Shown here in pieces: positions 36,349 to 45,658 of a stretch of DNA of 64,000 nucleotides; within the stretch, counting starts at the first letter, position 1; every line of letters begins with the position of its first letter. Source of the stretch: Marinobacter sp. SS13-12 (GTDB lineage Bacteria > Pseudomonadota > Gammaproteobacteria > Pseudomonadales > Oleiphilaceae). The stretch lies in assembly GCF_030227115.1 (NCBI RefSeq), contig NZ_JASSUA010000002.1, positions 62,001 to 126,000 on the forward strand. The letters are read 5' to 3'. Under the pieces are notes generated by a model, which was given only the letters and a program-made list of their open reading frames with translations, did not search any database and was not told the origin of the DNA. A program made the position numbers and the translations under genes.

Positions 36349-37791
36349 ATGGCATCCAGATCCAGGAACAACTCCGTTGCACGTATCAAGACCGGAAGTT
36401 TTGAACGCCGGCTTACCCTCACAAGGGCCGGGCTGTTTGCCGGTACACGCATGGCGTCCCATATGGCCACCAACTGGTTTGGCAGCAAGGACAAACGGGA
36501 TGCCAGGCATCGCAAGATGCTGTCCAGCCAGGCCGAATTTCTGGTGGACGAGCTCGGTAAGCTGAAAGGCAGTGTGGTCAAGATCGGACAGGTAATGGCT
36601 CTGTACGGCGAGCACTTCCTGCCAGAGGAAGTGACCGAAGCGCTGCATACCCTGGAAGACCAGACCACCTGGCTGGAGTGGTCCGCCATTGAGCGCGTAC
36701 TGAAAGACGAGCTGGGTGCTGACCGGCTGGCGGAACTGGAAGTAGACCCGGACCCGATCGGCGCTGCCTCCCTGGGCCAGGTTCACCGTGCCCGGCGGCG
36801 CAGTGACGGGCTCGAGCTGGTGCTCAAGGTTCAGTACCCTGGCGTTGACGAGGCGGTAGACAGTGATCTGAACTCGGTAGCCCAGTTGCTCAAGGTGGCA
36901 CGCCTGGTGTCATTTGGCCCGGAATTTGATGACTGGCTGGAAGAAGTGCGGGACATGATGCACCGGGAAGTCGATTATCGCCTTGAAGCCCGCACCACGG
37001 AGAAATTCCGGCAGATGCTGCTGGACGATCCGCGCTTTGTGGTGCCCCGGGTCCTGGACGAATACTGCACGGCTCACGTTATCGCCTCCACCTACGAGCA
37101 GGGCCATTCGGTCAGTTCTGTGGCAGTCAGGGAGCTGTCTCTGGAGCGCCGCAGTGAACTTGGCAGGGCGGCGCTGGAGTTGTTCTTCAGGGAGCTGTTC
37201 GTCTGGGGTGAAATCCAGACCGACCCCAACTTTGGCAACTATCGCATCCGCATTGCCGGCGAGAACGGTGCTGACAGCCAGCATGACCAGATCGTATTGC
37301 TGGATTTCGGTGCGGTTCAGTCCTATTCGGCAGCGTTTCTCGACCCGGTTATCCAGATGATCCGGGCCTCCTACGAGGGTGACCTTGAAGCCGTCATAGA
37401 TGGCGGTGTGAAGCTCCGTTTCATGAGCGTGGACTGGCCAGCAGATGTGCTGGAAAAGTTCGGTGCCGTCTGCATGTCGGTGCTGGAACCCCTGTCACGG
37501 GACCGGAGCAGTTGGCCGGATTACGCCGTAAACGACAAGGGCGAATATCGCTGGAAACAGAGCGACCTGCCGTCCCGGGTTGCCCGCCAGGCGGCACGGT
37601 CCGCCATCAGCCGTTACTTCAAGGTTCCGCCGAAAGAGTTTGTCTTTCTCAATCGTAAGCTGATTGGTGTCTATACCTTCATCGCCGTGCTCAACGCCGA
37701 GTTCAATGGTGAGGAACTGCTGCGGGACTACCTCTACGGAGACCCGGGGACACCGGATGCCTCCAGTACCAGCCATATCACCAAGGCATAG
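36349..37791 (+). CDS. ABC1/AarF/UbiB-family atypical kinase
   Basis: The 480-residue protein has the signatures of the family: KLKGSVVKIGQVMAL (KxGQ motif), AASLGQVHRARR, LVLKVQYPGV with the lysine, REVDYRLEA, DPNFGNYRI and VLLDFGAVQSY (DFG). It lacks the C-terminal membrane helices of E. coli UbiB, so it may be a soluble relative rather than UbiB itself. Family members support ubiquinone synthesis. The ATG at 36349 is used; a TTG precedes it. Its end overlaps the convergent yqaA-like gene by 58 bp. Confidence 0.85.
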   Translation: MASRSRNNSVARIKTGSFERRLTLTRAGLFAGTRMASHMATNWFGSKDKRDARHRKMLSSQAEFLVDELGKLKGSVVKIGQVMALYGEHFLPEEVTEALHTLEDQTTWLEWSAIERVLKDELGADRLAELEVDPDPIGAASLGQVHRARRRSDGLELVLKVQYPGVDEAVDSDLNSVAQLLKVARLVSFGPEFDDWLEEVRDMMHREVDYRLEARTTEKFRQMLLDDPRFVVPRVLDEYCTAHVIASTYEQGHSVSSVAVRELSLERRSELGRAALELFFRELFVWGEIQTDPNFGNYRIRIAGENGADSQHDQIVLLDFGAVQSYSAAFLDPVIQMIRASYEGDLEAVIDGGVKLRFMSVDWPADVLEKFGAVCMSVLEPLSRDRSSWPDYAVNDKGEYRWKQSDLPSRVARQAARSAISRYFKVPPKEFVFLNRKLIGVYTFIAVLNAEFNGEELLRDYLYGDPGTPDASSTSHITKA

Positions 37792-38174
37792 CGAATTCCC
37801 TTGCCAATGCCCACCAGCACCACGAAATTGAGCCAGGGCACGCGCATGATGCCTCCCACGAGAGTCAGCGCGTCGCCGCCGATAGGTAACCAGCCCATAA
37901 GCAATGACCACTGCCCGTAACGGTTGAACTGGGTGCGAGCTTTCTCCAGCTGGTTTTCCGTCACCGGAAACCAGCGCTTGTGCTTAAAGCGATCCACCTG
38001 CCGGCCGATAACCCCATTGACGACTGAACCCAGGGTATTGCCGGCGGTGGCCCAGAACCAGATCCACCAGAGTGAATAACCTTGTGTGACCATGCCGCCG
38101 AGCAGTATTTCCGAGTACGCCGGCAACAGTGTTGCAGCGGCGAGGGCGGTCATGAAAAGGGTAAGATAGGCCAA
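37734..38174 (-). CDS. YqaA-like DedA-family membrane protein
   Basis: The 146-residue protein has three to four hydrophobic segments and the DedA-like stretches [39 protein letters not shown] and [24 protein letters not shown]. It belongs with YqaA proteins of the SNARE-associated/DedA group, thought to move lipids across the inner membrane. Its last 19 codons overlap the end of the ABC1-kinase gene in the opposite direction. Confidence 0.88.
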   Translation of the reverse strand: MAYLTLFMTALAAATLLPAYSEILLGGMVTQGYSLWWIWFWATAGNTLGSVVNGVIGRQVDRFKHKRWFPVTENQLEKARTQFNRYGQWSLLMGWLPIGGDALTLVGGIMRVPWLNFVVLVGIGKGIRYALVIWLVLEASGVPGSP

Positions 38175-38207
38175 TGTTTCTCCTCACCAAGACAGGTTGT
38201 TGTACCA

Positions 38208-40334
38208 ATGAGAAAGCTGTCACTTCGCTTCAAGCTCTACGCCCTTGTGATTTCCCTTCTGCTGGTTATGGGCATCAGTATCGTGGTGACGGCGCAGCTG
38301 TCCCTGGGACAAATGGAGCAAAGAATCACCTCCGAAACCCGTGAAACGGTTCAGAGTATGGCCGTCGAGCGGCTGAGTGCAACGGCCGGCAAGTATGGAG
38401 AGCTGGTCAGCGGCATGTTTGCGACAGCCTACCGGACGCCGGAAGTGGTTCGCAATGTGATCAGCCGAAACATCCAGGCCGACAGCTCCGGGCGAATCAG
38501 CCGTATTGACCTTCAGGAAACCATCGGAGCTATTCTGGAAGAGCAGGACAGCCTCAGCTCCATCTACGCCCAGTTCGAGCCCGATGCCTATGATGGCCAG
38601 GACCGCTATTTTACCGGTGGTGTGGAAGAGCACAGCAGTGACGAAGGCACCCTGGAGATCTATTACTATCGCACGCCGGAAGGGGATGTGACGTTCAGTC
38701 GCACCGAAGACCCGTCGGTAAAGTACCTGGAGGCACGCAACGAGTTCGGGATTCGCGAGGCGGAATGGTACCTGTGCTCCAGGGATGCCAGAAAGCCCTG
38801 CATCATGGAGCCCTACGAATATGAAATCGAAGAGGGTTATTCCGAGCTGATGACCAGCCTGGTGATGCCCATTCTCGAAGATGGCGGATTCGCCGGTGTG
38901 GCAGGGGTTGATATCAACCTGTCCACGTTGCAGCAAACCGTCCAGAACGTCAGTCGTGAGCTCTACGATGGTGAGTCGCGGGTTACCCTGCTCAGCAACA
39001 AGGGCCTGATCGCTGCGTCCAGCCACTACGATGACTACCTGGGCCGGCCACTCTCGGAAGCCCTGCCACAACAGGCAGATCAATACACCGCTCTGCATCG
39101 TGGTGATGGCACCTACGATGACGGGGAGACGCTGGCCGTGTCCTACCCCATCGAGATCGACCTGCCGGATACCGAGTGGTCGCTGCTGATCGAACTGCCC
39201 CGGGAAACTGCCCTGGCGGATGTGGCCGAGATTACCGGGCTGCTGTCCAGTGAGGTGAGCACCACGGCCGGGCGACAGACCATGGTGGGTGTGCTGGTAT
39301 CGATCCTTGCAATTGTGGTTCTGGTGGTACTGGTGCGCTCGGTCACCAAACCGCTCAATGAGATCCGCGACCGTATGAAAAACCTGGCCAGTGCAGAGGG
39401 GGATCTGACCCGCGAGCTGGATATTGAAACCCATGCGGAGTTGATCGAGCTTGCCGGCGGGTTTAATACCTTCCTTGGCCGGCTCCGGGAAATGATCAAC
39501 GACCTGAAAGAGGTCAACGGCAAGGTTAGCCAGCAGGCGGCGGATGTGGGCGTGATTGCCGGGGAAACCGATGACCAGACCGAGCGTCAGCATCAGGATA
39601 TCGAGAGTGTTGTTGCTGCCATGAACGAGATGTCCGCGGCTGCCGGCGAAGTGGCCGGATTCGCCGGTGAAGCGGCAGAAAATGCGCAAATGGCCCAGGA
39701 CGGCGTGCGCTTTACCCAGGACACGCTGACATCAGCCCTGGAGGGTGTCAGCGCACTTGCCGGCGATATGGACGAGGCGAGCACGGCTATCAGTCATGTT
39801 GCCACCCGTAGTGAGGAAATTAACCGGATTATCGAGGTTATCCGCGGGGTTGCGGAACAGACCAACCTGTTAGCCCTGAATGCGGCCATAGAGGCCGCCC
39901 GGGCAGGAGAACAGGGCCGCGGTTTTGCCGTGGTGGCGGATGAGGTAAGAACCCTCGCGTCCCGCACCCGGGAGTCGACCGACGAGATCAGCCAGATGAT
40001 TGATGGCCTGCAAAGTGATGTGAGCGGTGCCGTCACCGTTATCCGGAGTGGTGTTGACCGGGCGACCCGGGCCGTTGAAGGAACCCGTGAGGCCGACCAT
40101 TCCCTGGCTTCGGTAGTAGAGCGTATTGCCACCATTGTTGAGCACGTTACCCACGTGGCTACTGCGGCGGAGGAACAGAGCTCTGTCAGTGAGGAAATCA
40201 ATCAGAACCTGACCCGTATTGGCGACGCTGCTAACGATCTGCGAGCCCTCGCGCAAAGAGTGAGTGGAAGCGGACGCTCGCTGGATGAACAGGTGCGGGC
40301 GCTGGATTCCGAGCTGAGTCGCCTTAAAACCTGA
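38208..40334 (+). CDS. Methyl-accepting chemotaxis protein with dCache sensor
   Basis: The 708-residue receptor has TM1 (about residues 10-30), a long periplasmic dCache-like domain (about 35-365; [33 protein letters not shown]), TM2 (about 365-385), a HAMP domain ([16 protein letters not shown]) and a signalling domain. The hairpin tip [20 protein letters not shown] is intact. There is no NWETF-type pentapeptide at the C-terminus. The ligand is unknown; dCache receptors often sense amino or organic acids. The ATG at 38208 is chosen because upstream codons overlap yqaA antisense. Confidence 0.93.
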   Translation: MRKLSLRFKLYALVISLLLVMGISIVVTAQLSLGQMEQRITSETRETVQSMAVERLSATAGKYGELVSGMFATAYRTPEVVRNVISRNIQADSSGRISRIDLQETIGAILEEQDSLSSIYAQFEPDAYDGQDRYFTGGVEEHSSDEGTLEIYYYRTPEGDVTFSRTEDPSVKYLEARNEFGIREAEWYLCSRDARKPCIMEPYEYEIEEGYSELMTSLVMPILEDGGFAGVAGVDINLSTLQQTVQNVSRELYDGESRVTLLSNKGLIAASSHYDDYLGRPLSEALPQQADQYTALHRGDGTYDDGETLAVSYPIEIDLPDTEWSLLIELPRETALADVAEITGLLSSEVSTTAGRQTMVGVLVSILAIVVLVVLVRSVTKPLNEIRDRMKNLASAEGDLTRELDIETHAELIELAGGFNTFLGRLREMINDLKEVNGKVSQQAADVGVIAGETDDQTERQHQDIESVVAAMNEMSAAAGEVAGFAGEAAENAQMAQDGVRFTQDTLTSALEGVSALAGDMDEASTAISHVATRSEEINRIIEVIRGVAEQTNLLALNAAIEAARAGEQGRGFAVVADEVRTLASRTRESTDEISQMIDGLQSDVSGAVTVIRSGVDRATRAVEGTREADHSLASVVERIATIVEHVTHVATAAEEQSSVSEEINQNLTRIGDAANDLRALAQRVSGSGRSLDEQVRALDSELSRLKT

Positions 40335-40461
40335 CCTGTATCGTCTGTTACTATCGATACTATTCAGCCCATCAATTTTATTTTTCAGCAAACGTGCGAT
40401 CATAATGCCCTTTGTTCGAGGCTGTGAAAGCCCGCCTATTTTCCGGATCAGGAGTTGAATT

Positions 40462-40713
40462 ATGGAGCAAGTCACTATTTTTGGCCGTGCTTCCTGTGGG
40501 TTCTGTACGCGCGCAAGGCAGCTTTGCGAAATCAATGATCTCCCTTATCGCTACGTAGACATCGTCGAGGAGGGGATCAGTAAAGAGGATCTGTCGAAAA
40601 CCATAGGCAAGCCGGTTCATACGGTCCCGCAGATTTTCGTGGGCCAGGTGCATGTTGGCGGGTTTGACGACTTTTCCGGATATCTGGAGCGGGTCGGTAC
40701 CGCGGCCCACTGA
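40462..40713 (+). CDS. Glutaredoxin (GrxC-like)
   Basis: The 83-residue protein has the dithiol active site CGFC in GRASCGFCTRARQLCE and the cis-proline loop VHTVPQIFVGQVHVGGFDDF. It reduces disulfides with glutathione in the cytoplasm. AGGAG lies before the ATG. It is a single gene followed by a very strong terminator. Confidence 0.93.
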   Translation: MEQVTIFGRASCGFCTRARQLCEINDLPYRYVDIVEEGISKEDLSKTIGKPVHTVPQIFVGQVHVGGFDDFSGYLERVGTAAH

Positions 40714-40731
40714 ACAGTATCCTGAAAAAAA

Positions 40732-40767
40732 ACGGCGCCCCGGGGTAACCGGGGCGCCGTTTTTTTG
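40732..40767. terminator. Strong bidirectional terminator between glutaredoxin and phosphofructokinase genes
   Basis: ACGGCGCCCCGG at 40732-40743 pairs with CCGGGGCGCCGT at 40749-40760 around a five-base loop, then a run of seven T. An A-run precedes the stem, so it also serves the convergent minus-strand gene. Confidence 0.92.
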
Positions 40768-40779
40768 TCTACGGGCCAA

Positions 40780-42042
40780 TCAGATCTGGAAATCGGCCTT
40801 CAGCTTCTTTTCAACCAACTGGTTCTTCAGCTTCGCCACCCGCGGCAAACCGTCGTCAAACGGCGGGAAACTCTCGCCGTAAATCAGAGGCTCGAGATAG
40901 TCGCGGCAATCCTGGGTGATGCCGTAGCCATCATCGGTAATATAGTGGATCGGCATTTTCTTTTCCTGGTTGGCAACGTCGGCCAGGGGCGCTTCGCCGA
41001 TGTGCCAGCGATAGGGCCGTGACTGCTCGCGCACAATCGTCGGCATCAGTGCCTGCTTGCCGGCCAGGGCCATTTCCACGGCCACCTTGCCGACTGCATA
41101 GGCCTGCTCCACATCCGTGGCGGAGGCAATATGGCGGGCGCTGCGCTGCAGGTAATCCGCAACCGCCCAGTGGTATTTGTGCCCCAGCGCCTGGCGCACC
41201 ATATTGGCGAGTGTCGGGGCGACGCCACCGAGCTGGGTATGGCCGAAGGCATCCTTGGCGCCGGCGTCGGCCAGGAAACGCCCGTCTTCATACTGGGCGC
41301 CTTCTGAAGCGACCACGACACAGTAACCATATTCCCTGACGCAGAAATCCACCCGCTCCAGGAACCGTTCCCGCTCAAAGGGTACTTCCGGGAACAGAAT
41401 GACGTGGGGCGGTTCGCCTTCACCTTTGCCGGCAAGGCCACCAGACGCGGCAATCCAGCCAGCATGGCGCCCCATCACTTCCAGGATGAACACTTTGGTG
41501 GAGGATTCGCACATGGAGCGGATGTCCAGGCTCGCTTCCAGGGTGGATGTGGCAATGTACTTGGCCACCGACCCGAAGCCGGGGCAGCAATCGGTAAAGG
41601 GCAGATCATTGTCCACCGTTTTGGGAACGCCGATGCAGGTAATCGGGTAGCCCATCTTCTCGGCAAGCTGCGATACCTTGTAGGCGGTATCCTGGGAATC
41701 GCCGCCACCGTTGTAGAAGAAATAGCCGATGTCGTGGGCCCGGAACACTTCGATCAAACGCTCGTATTCGCGCCTGTTTTCAGAAAAGTTCTTCAGCTTG
41801 TGGCGACAGGACCCGAACGCGCCGCCTGGCGTATGGATCAGTGCCTGGATATCATCATCACTTTCCAGGCTGGTATCGATCAGCTCCTCTTTCAGGGCGC
41901 CGATGATACCGTTGCGCCCGGCGTAGACCTTGCCGATCTGGTCCGGGTGCTTGCGCGCGGTCTGGATGAGCCCGCAGGCGCTGGCGTTAATAACGGCGGT
42001 TACACCGCCTGACTGGGCATAAAATGCGTTTCTGATGGCCAT
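40780..42042 (-). CDS. Pyrophosphate-type 6-phosphofructokinase
   Basis: The 420-residue protein is a PFKA-superfamily enzyme. It has YAQSGGVTAVINASA, YNGGGDSQDTAYK, CIGVPKTVDNDLPFTD, MGRHAGWIA and VASEGAQYEDG. In the phosphate-donor loop, GGGDS differs from the GGDGS of ATP enzymes; an aspartate at this last position is the usual mark of PPi use. It would interconvert fructose 6-phosphate and the 1,6-bisphosphate reversibly with pyrophosphate. The donor is inferred. It is single, with the terminator downstream. Confidence 0.88.
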   Translation of the reverse strand: MAIRNAFYAQSGGVTAVINASACGLIQTARKHPDQIGKVYAGRNGIIGALKEELIDTSLESDDDIQALIHTPGGAFGSCRHKLKNFSENRREYERLIEVFRAHDIGYFFYNGGGDSQDTAYKVSQLAEKMGYPITCIGVPKTVDNDLPFTDCCPGFGSVAKYIATSTLEASLDIRSMCESSTKVFILEVMGRHAGWIAASGGLAGKGEGEPPHVILFPEVPFERERFLERVDFCVREYGYCVVVASEGAQYEDGRFLADAGAKDAFGHTQLGGVAPTLANMVRQALGHKYHWAVADYLQRSARHIASATDVEQAYAVGKVAVEMALAGKQALMPTIVREQSRPYRWHIGEAPLADVANQEKKMPIHYITDDGYGITQDCRDYLEPLIYGESFPPFDDGLPRVAKLKNQLVEKKLKADFQI

Positions 42043-42196
42043 TTCCGGCTAGTGCCTCCTGCAGTTTCATCGAATGCGGCAGATGATACGCCAATCGCTG
42101 GTTTTTTTCATGACATCAAAGGTCGTAACGAACGCTTGACGACCCGCATTCTATACGGGACGCTTTGCAGGTTTCATCCAAGAGGTCGACAACCGA

Positions 42197-43606
42197 ATGC
42201 ATATTCATATCCTGGGAATCTGTGGCACCTTCATGGGCAGCCTGGCCGTGCTGGCCAGAGAGCTGGGGCATACTGTAACCGGCTCCGATCAGGGCGTGTA
42301 TCCGCCCATGAGCACCCAGTTGGAAGCCCAGGGCATCGGATTGATGGAGGGTTACCATCGCGACAACCTCAAGCCCGAACCTGATCTGGTGCTCATTGGC
42401 AACGCCGTGTCCCGGGGCAATCCGGAAGTGGAAGCGGTCCTGAACCAGAATATCGACTACATGTCCGGCCCCGAATGGTTGGCGCGGGAAGTGTTGCGTC
42501 ATCGCTGGGTGCTGGCGGTAGCGGGTACCCATGGCAAAACCACCACAACCGCCATGTTGCTGTGGATACTGGAACAGGCAGGTTTCGAGGCTGGCTACCT
42601 GGTGGGCGGCGTGCCCCACGACTTCCCGGTCTCCGCCCGGCTGGGTAACAGCGATTTCTTCGTGATTGAGGCGGATGAATACGACAGCGCCTTCTTCGAC
42701 AAGCGTTCCAAGTTTGTTCACTACCGGCCTCACACCCTGATTCTCAACAATCTGGAGTTCGACCACGCCGACATTTTCGAGAACGTGGAGGTCATTGAGC
42801 GCCAGTTCCATCATCTGGTCAGAACTGTGCCCTCTCGCGGTCTGATTGTGCGCCCGGCGCTGGATACCCATCTCGACAGGGCGCTGGAACTGGGCTGCTG
42901 GACCAGCATTCAGGCCACGTCAGTCGGCAGTGAGGTGCCCTATATGGCCGACTGGCGGGCGGAGTTGCTGGCCGAGGATGGCAGCCGGTTCATGGTGGTT
43001 CACCACGAACAGCCCGTCGCGACAGTGAATTGGTCGCAGACGGGGCTGCACAACGTTCGTAACGCCCTGGCAGCCATCGCCGCTGCCCGCCATGTAGGGG
43101 TGACGCCGGACCATTCCGTGGCGGCATTGTGCCGGTTTTCCGGCGTCAAACGGCGGATGGAGTTGCTGGCAGATATTGAGGGTGTCCACATATACGACGA
43201 TTTCGCCCATCATCCCACAGCCATCACCACCACCCTCGAAGGGCTGCGCAACAAAGTGGGGGAGGAGACCATCCTCGCCCTGATCGAACCGCGCTCCAAT
43301 ACCATGCAGCAAGGGGTGCACCAGCAGACACTGCTGCCCAGCGCCGCAGCGGCAGACCGGGTAATCTGGGCCAACCTGAATCAGATGGACTGGTTGCCAG
43401 CGTTGATTGAGGGCCATAACGCCACAGCGGAGGCGCCGGAGCGTCACTGTGTGGAGTCAACCGTGGAAGCGCTGATTGGCAGGGTTCTGGAACAGGTCTC
43501 CGGCCCCTGCCATATTGTCATCATGAGTAATGGCGGTTTTGGTGGTATTCATCAGAAGCTGATTGCGGAACTTGAAGGTAAAACCGGTCAGGGAACATCA
43601 GCATGA
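42197..43606 (+). CDS. mpl: UDP-N-acetylmuramate:tripeptide ligase Mpl (murein recycling)
   Basis: The 469-residue Mur-ligase relative starts [20 protein letters not shown] and carries the ATP motif [12 protein letters not shown], followed by [20 protein letters not shown] and the C-terminal [11 protein letters not shown]. These are diagnostic of Mpl, which joins recycled L-Ala-D-Glu-meso-DAP to UDP-MurNAc in the cytoplasm. Its stop overlaps the ubiX start by four bases. Confidence 0.95.
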   Translation: MHIHILGICGTFMGSLAVLARELGHTVTGSDQGVYPPMSTQLEAQGIGLMEGYHRDNLKPEPDLVLIGNAVSRGNPEVEAVLNQNIDYMSGPEWLAREVLRHRWVLAVAGTHGKTTTTAMLLWILEQAGFEAGYLVGGVPHDFPVSARLGNSDFFVIEADEYDSAFFDKRSKFVHYRPHTLILNNLEFDHADIFENVEVIERQFHHLVRTVPSRGLIVRPALDTHLDRALELGCWTSIQATSVGSEVPYMADWRAELLAEDGSRFMVVHHEQPVATVNWSQTGLHNVRNALAAIAAARHVGVTPDHSVAALCRFSGVKRRMELLADIEGVHIYDDFAHHPTAITTTLEGLRNKVGEETILALIEPRSNTMQQGVHQQTLLPSAAAADRVIWANLNQMDWLPALIEGHNATAEAPERHCVESTVEALIGRVLEQVSGPCHIVIMSNGGFGGIHQKLIAELEGKTGQGTSA

Positions 43607-44250
43607 CAGCAGCACCAGACAACCCGCGGGTGATCAATCTGGCTTTTACCGGTGCTTCCGGCGCCCAGTACGGCCTTCGCCTGCTGCAGTGCCTGGTGGC
43701 GGCGGATTGCCGAGTGCATGTGATGGTCAGCAAGGCCGCCCAGGTGGTGATTGCCACGGAAACCGACCTGAAACTGCCGGGTAATACGCCGGCCATGCAG
43801 GAGGCGTTGACCAGCTATGCGGGCGCCAGGCCGGGGCAGGTGCTGGTATTCGGGCGGGAGGACTGGTTTTCTCCGCCGGCATCCGGCTCAGGCGAGAAAG
43901 CCCCACTGGTGATTTGCCCCTGCAGCACTGGCACCTTGTCTGCACTGGCCACCGGCGCCAGCAACAACCTGATTGAGCGTGCCGGGGATGTGGCCCTGAA
44001 AGAGCGCCGACAACTGATCCTGGTGCCCCGGGAAGCGCCTTATTCCGAGGTGCACCTGGATAACATGCTGCGCCTGACCCGCATGGGTGCGGTTATCATG
44101 CCGGCCAGCCCCGGGTTTTATCATCAGCCGCAATCGGTCAGTGACCTGGTGGACTTTATCGTTGCCCGCCTGCTGGACCATCTGGGCCTGCCCCAGGATC
44201 TGATGCCACGCTGGGGTGAGGAACGACTCAAGTCAAAACAGCCCGATTGA
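43603..44250 (+). CDS. ubiX: Flavin prenyltransferase UbiX
   Basis: The 215-residue flavoprotein has [19 protein letters not shown] at the N-terminus, [20 protein letters not shown] and [16 protein letters not shown]. These bind FMN and dimethylallyl phosphate. UbiX makes prenylated FMN for the UbiD decarboxylase in ubiquinone synthesis. An insertion around [11 protein letters not shown] (about residue 90) is common in relatives. It is coupled to mpl by an ATGA overlap, as in pseudomonads. Confidence 0.94.
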   Translation: MTAAPDNPRVINLAFTGASGAQYGLRLLQCLVAADCRVHVMVSKAAQVVIATETDLKLPGNTPAMQEALTSYAGARPGQVLVFGREDWFSPPASGSGEKAPLVICPCSTGTLSALATGASNNLIERAGDVALKERRQLILVPREAPYSEVHLDNMLRLTRMGAVIMPASPGFYHQPQSVSDLVDFIVARLLDHLGLPQDLMPRWGEERLKSKQPD

Positions 44251-44359
44251 CGATGTTTTTGGTCAGCCCGATTGATGCTTTTCATCATTGAGCGAAAACG
44301 CCGCTCCCCCGAGACTTGGTGAACGACAACCACAAGACAGTCATTCACCGAGGTTCACC

Positions 44360-45505
44360 ATGATTCCACGCACACTCTTCGATGCCGACCTTGAAGGTTT
44401 CCGGGATTCCGTCCGCAAGTTCCTGCAGCAGGAAGCGGCGCCCTATCACGAACAATGGGAAAAGGACGGCCAGGTCAGCCGGGAACTCTGGACCAAGGCC
44501 GGCGAGCTGGGCTTTCTCTGCCCGACGATGCCGGAAGAGTATGGTGGCGTAGGGGCGGATTTCCGCTACAGCGCGGTTATCATGGAAGAGGTGTCCAGGG
44601 CCGGGTTGTCCGGCATCGGCTGGACCCTGCACTCCGATATTGTCGCGCCTTATATCCTCAATTACGGGTCCGAAGAACAGAAACAGTATTACCTGCCAAA
44701 ACTGGCCACCGGTGAGATGATCGGCGCCATCGCCATGACCGAGCCCGGTGCCGGTTCCGACCTCCAGGGTGTGAAAACCACGGCGGTAAAGAACGCGGCC
44801 GGCGATCACTACGTGCTTAACGGTTCCAAAACCTTCATCACCAATGGCCAGTTGGCGGACCTGGTGATTGTCGTGGCCAAGACCGATCCCAAAGAAGGCG
44901 CCAAGGGTACCAGCCTGCTGCTGGTGGAAAGCGCCTGGGAAGGCTTCGAGAAAGGCCAGAACCTTAACAAGGTGGGCATGAAGGCCCAGGATACCTCCGA
45001 GCTGTTCTTCCAGGACGTCCAGGTGCCGGCGGATAAACTGCTGGGCTCCATGGAAGGCCAGGGCTTCTTCCAGTTGATGGCGGAATTGCCGGCTGAGCGA
45101 CTGCAGGTTGGTTTGACCGCCGTGGCTGCAGCAGAGGCGGCCTGGCAGTGGACGCTGGACTACGTCAAGGAGCGCAAGGCGTTCGGCAAGCCGGTGATCG
45201 CGTTCCAGAATACCCGCTTCAAGATGGCAGAGATGAAAGCGGAAATCACCGCGGCCCGGGTGTTCTGTGACCGCTGCCTGGAGCTGCACCTGGAGAAAAA
45301 GCTGGATATTCCCACGGCGGCGATGCTGAAACAGCACACCACCGACCTGCAGTGCAAAGTCATGGATGAGTGCGTCCAGCTTCATGGCGGCTATGGTTAT
45401 ATGTGGGAGTACCCCATTGCCCGTGCCTGGGCCGATAGCCGGGTTCAGCGCATTTATGCCGGTACCAACGAAATCATGAAGGAAATCGTTGCGCGCTCGT
45501 TTTAA
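44360..45505 (+). CDS. Acyl-CoA dehydrogenase
   Basis: The 381-residue flavoprotein has the signatures AMTEPGAGSDLQGVKTTA and YGYMWEYPIARAWADSRVQR, ending IYAGTNEIMKEIVARSF. In this YxGTNEIM group the catalytic glutamate is usually in the helix region LPAERL (about residue 246) as in long-chain and isovaleryl-CoA enzymes, rather than near the C-terminus. It introduces the first double bond in beta-oxidation. Chain length cannot be told. The ATG at 44360 follows GAGG. A weak hairpin follows the stop. Confidence 0.9.
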   Translation: MIPRTLFDADLEGFRDSVRKFLQQEAAPYHEQWEKDGQVSRELWTKAGELGFLCPTMPEEYGGVGADFRYSAVIMEEVSRAGLSGIGWTLHSDIVAPYILNYGSEEQKQYYLPKLATGEMIGAIAMTEPGAGSDLQGVKTTAVKNAAGDHYVLNGSKTFITNGQLADLVIVVAKTDPKEGAKGTSLLLVESAWEGFEKGQNLNKVGMKAQDTSELFFQDVQVPADKLLGSMEGQGFFQLMAELPAERLQVGLTAVAAAEAAWQWTLDYVKERKAFGKPVIAFQNTRFKMAEMKAEITAARVFCDRCLELHLEKKLDIPTAAMLKQHTTDLQCKVMDECVQLHGGYGYMWEYPIARAWADSRVQRIYAGTNEIMKEIVARSF

Positions 45506-45526
45506 AGCCTGACTTGAAGTGACGGC

Positions 45527-45553
45527 GCGCCGCCGGAGTTTCTCCGCCGGCGC
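45527..45553 (+). terminator. Weak terminator-like hairpin after the acyl-CoA dehydrogenase gene
   Basis: GCGCCGCCGGAG at 45527-45538 pairs with CTCCGCCGGCGC at 45542-45553 with one mismatch and a three-base loop. Only a short T-containing tail (CACTTTCGTT) follows. Confidence 0.5.
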
Positions 45554-45658
45554 ACTTTCGTTACCAAAGTTTACAAATTGCCAAACCTATCAAGGTTCAC
45601 CCCGGCAACATCCCCTACAGTAGCGGCACAACCTCTAACAAGGATAATGGTTGCCGCA

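Noticed and set aside
38220..39689. 489-codon open frame on the minus strand
   Set aside because: It lies wholly inside the chemoreceptor gene, whose domains are clear; the antisense product has no family features and reflects codon bias.
40338..40360. Inverted repeat GTATCG/CGATAC after the chemoreceptor gene
   Set aside because: The stem is only six bases with an 11-base loop and no T-run, so it was not called a terminator.
44345..45385. 346-codon open frame opposite the acyl-CoA dehydrogenase
   Set aside because: It is a shadow of a well-identified gene, with no motifs or ribosome-binding site of its own.
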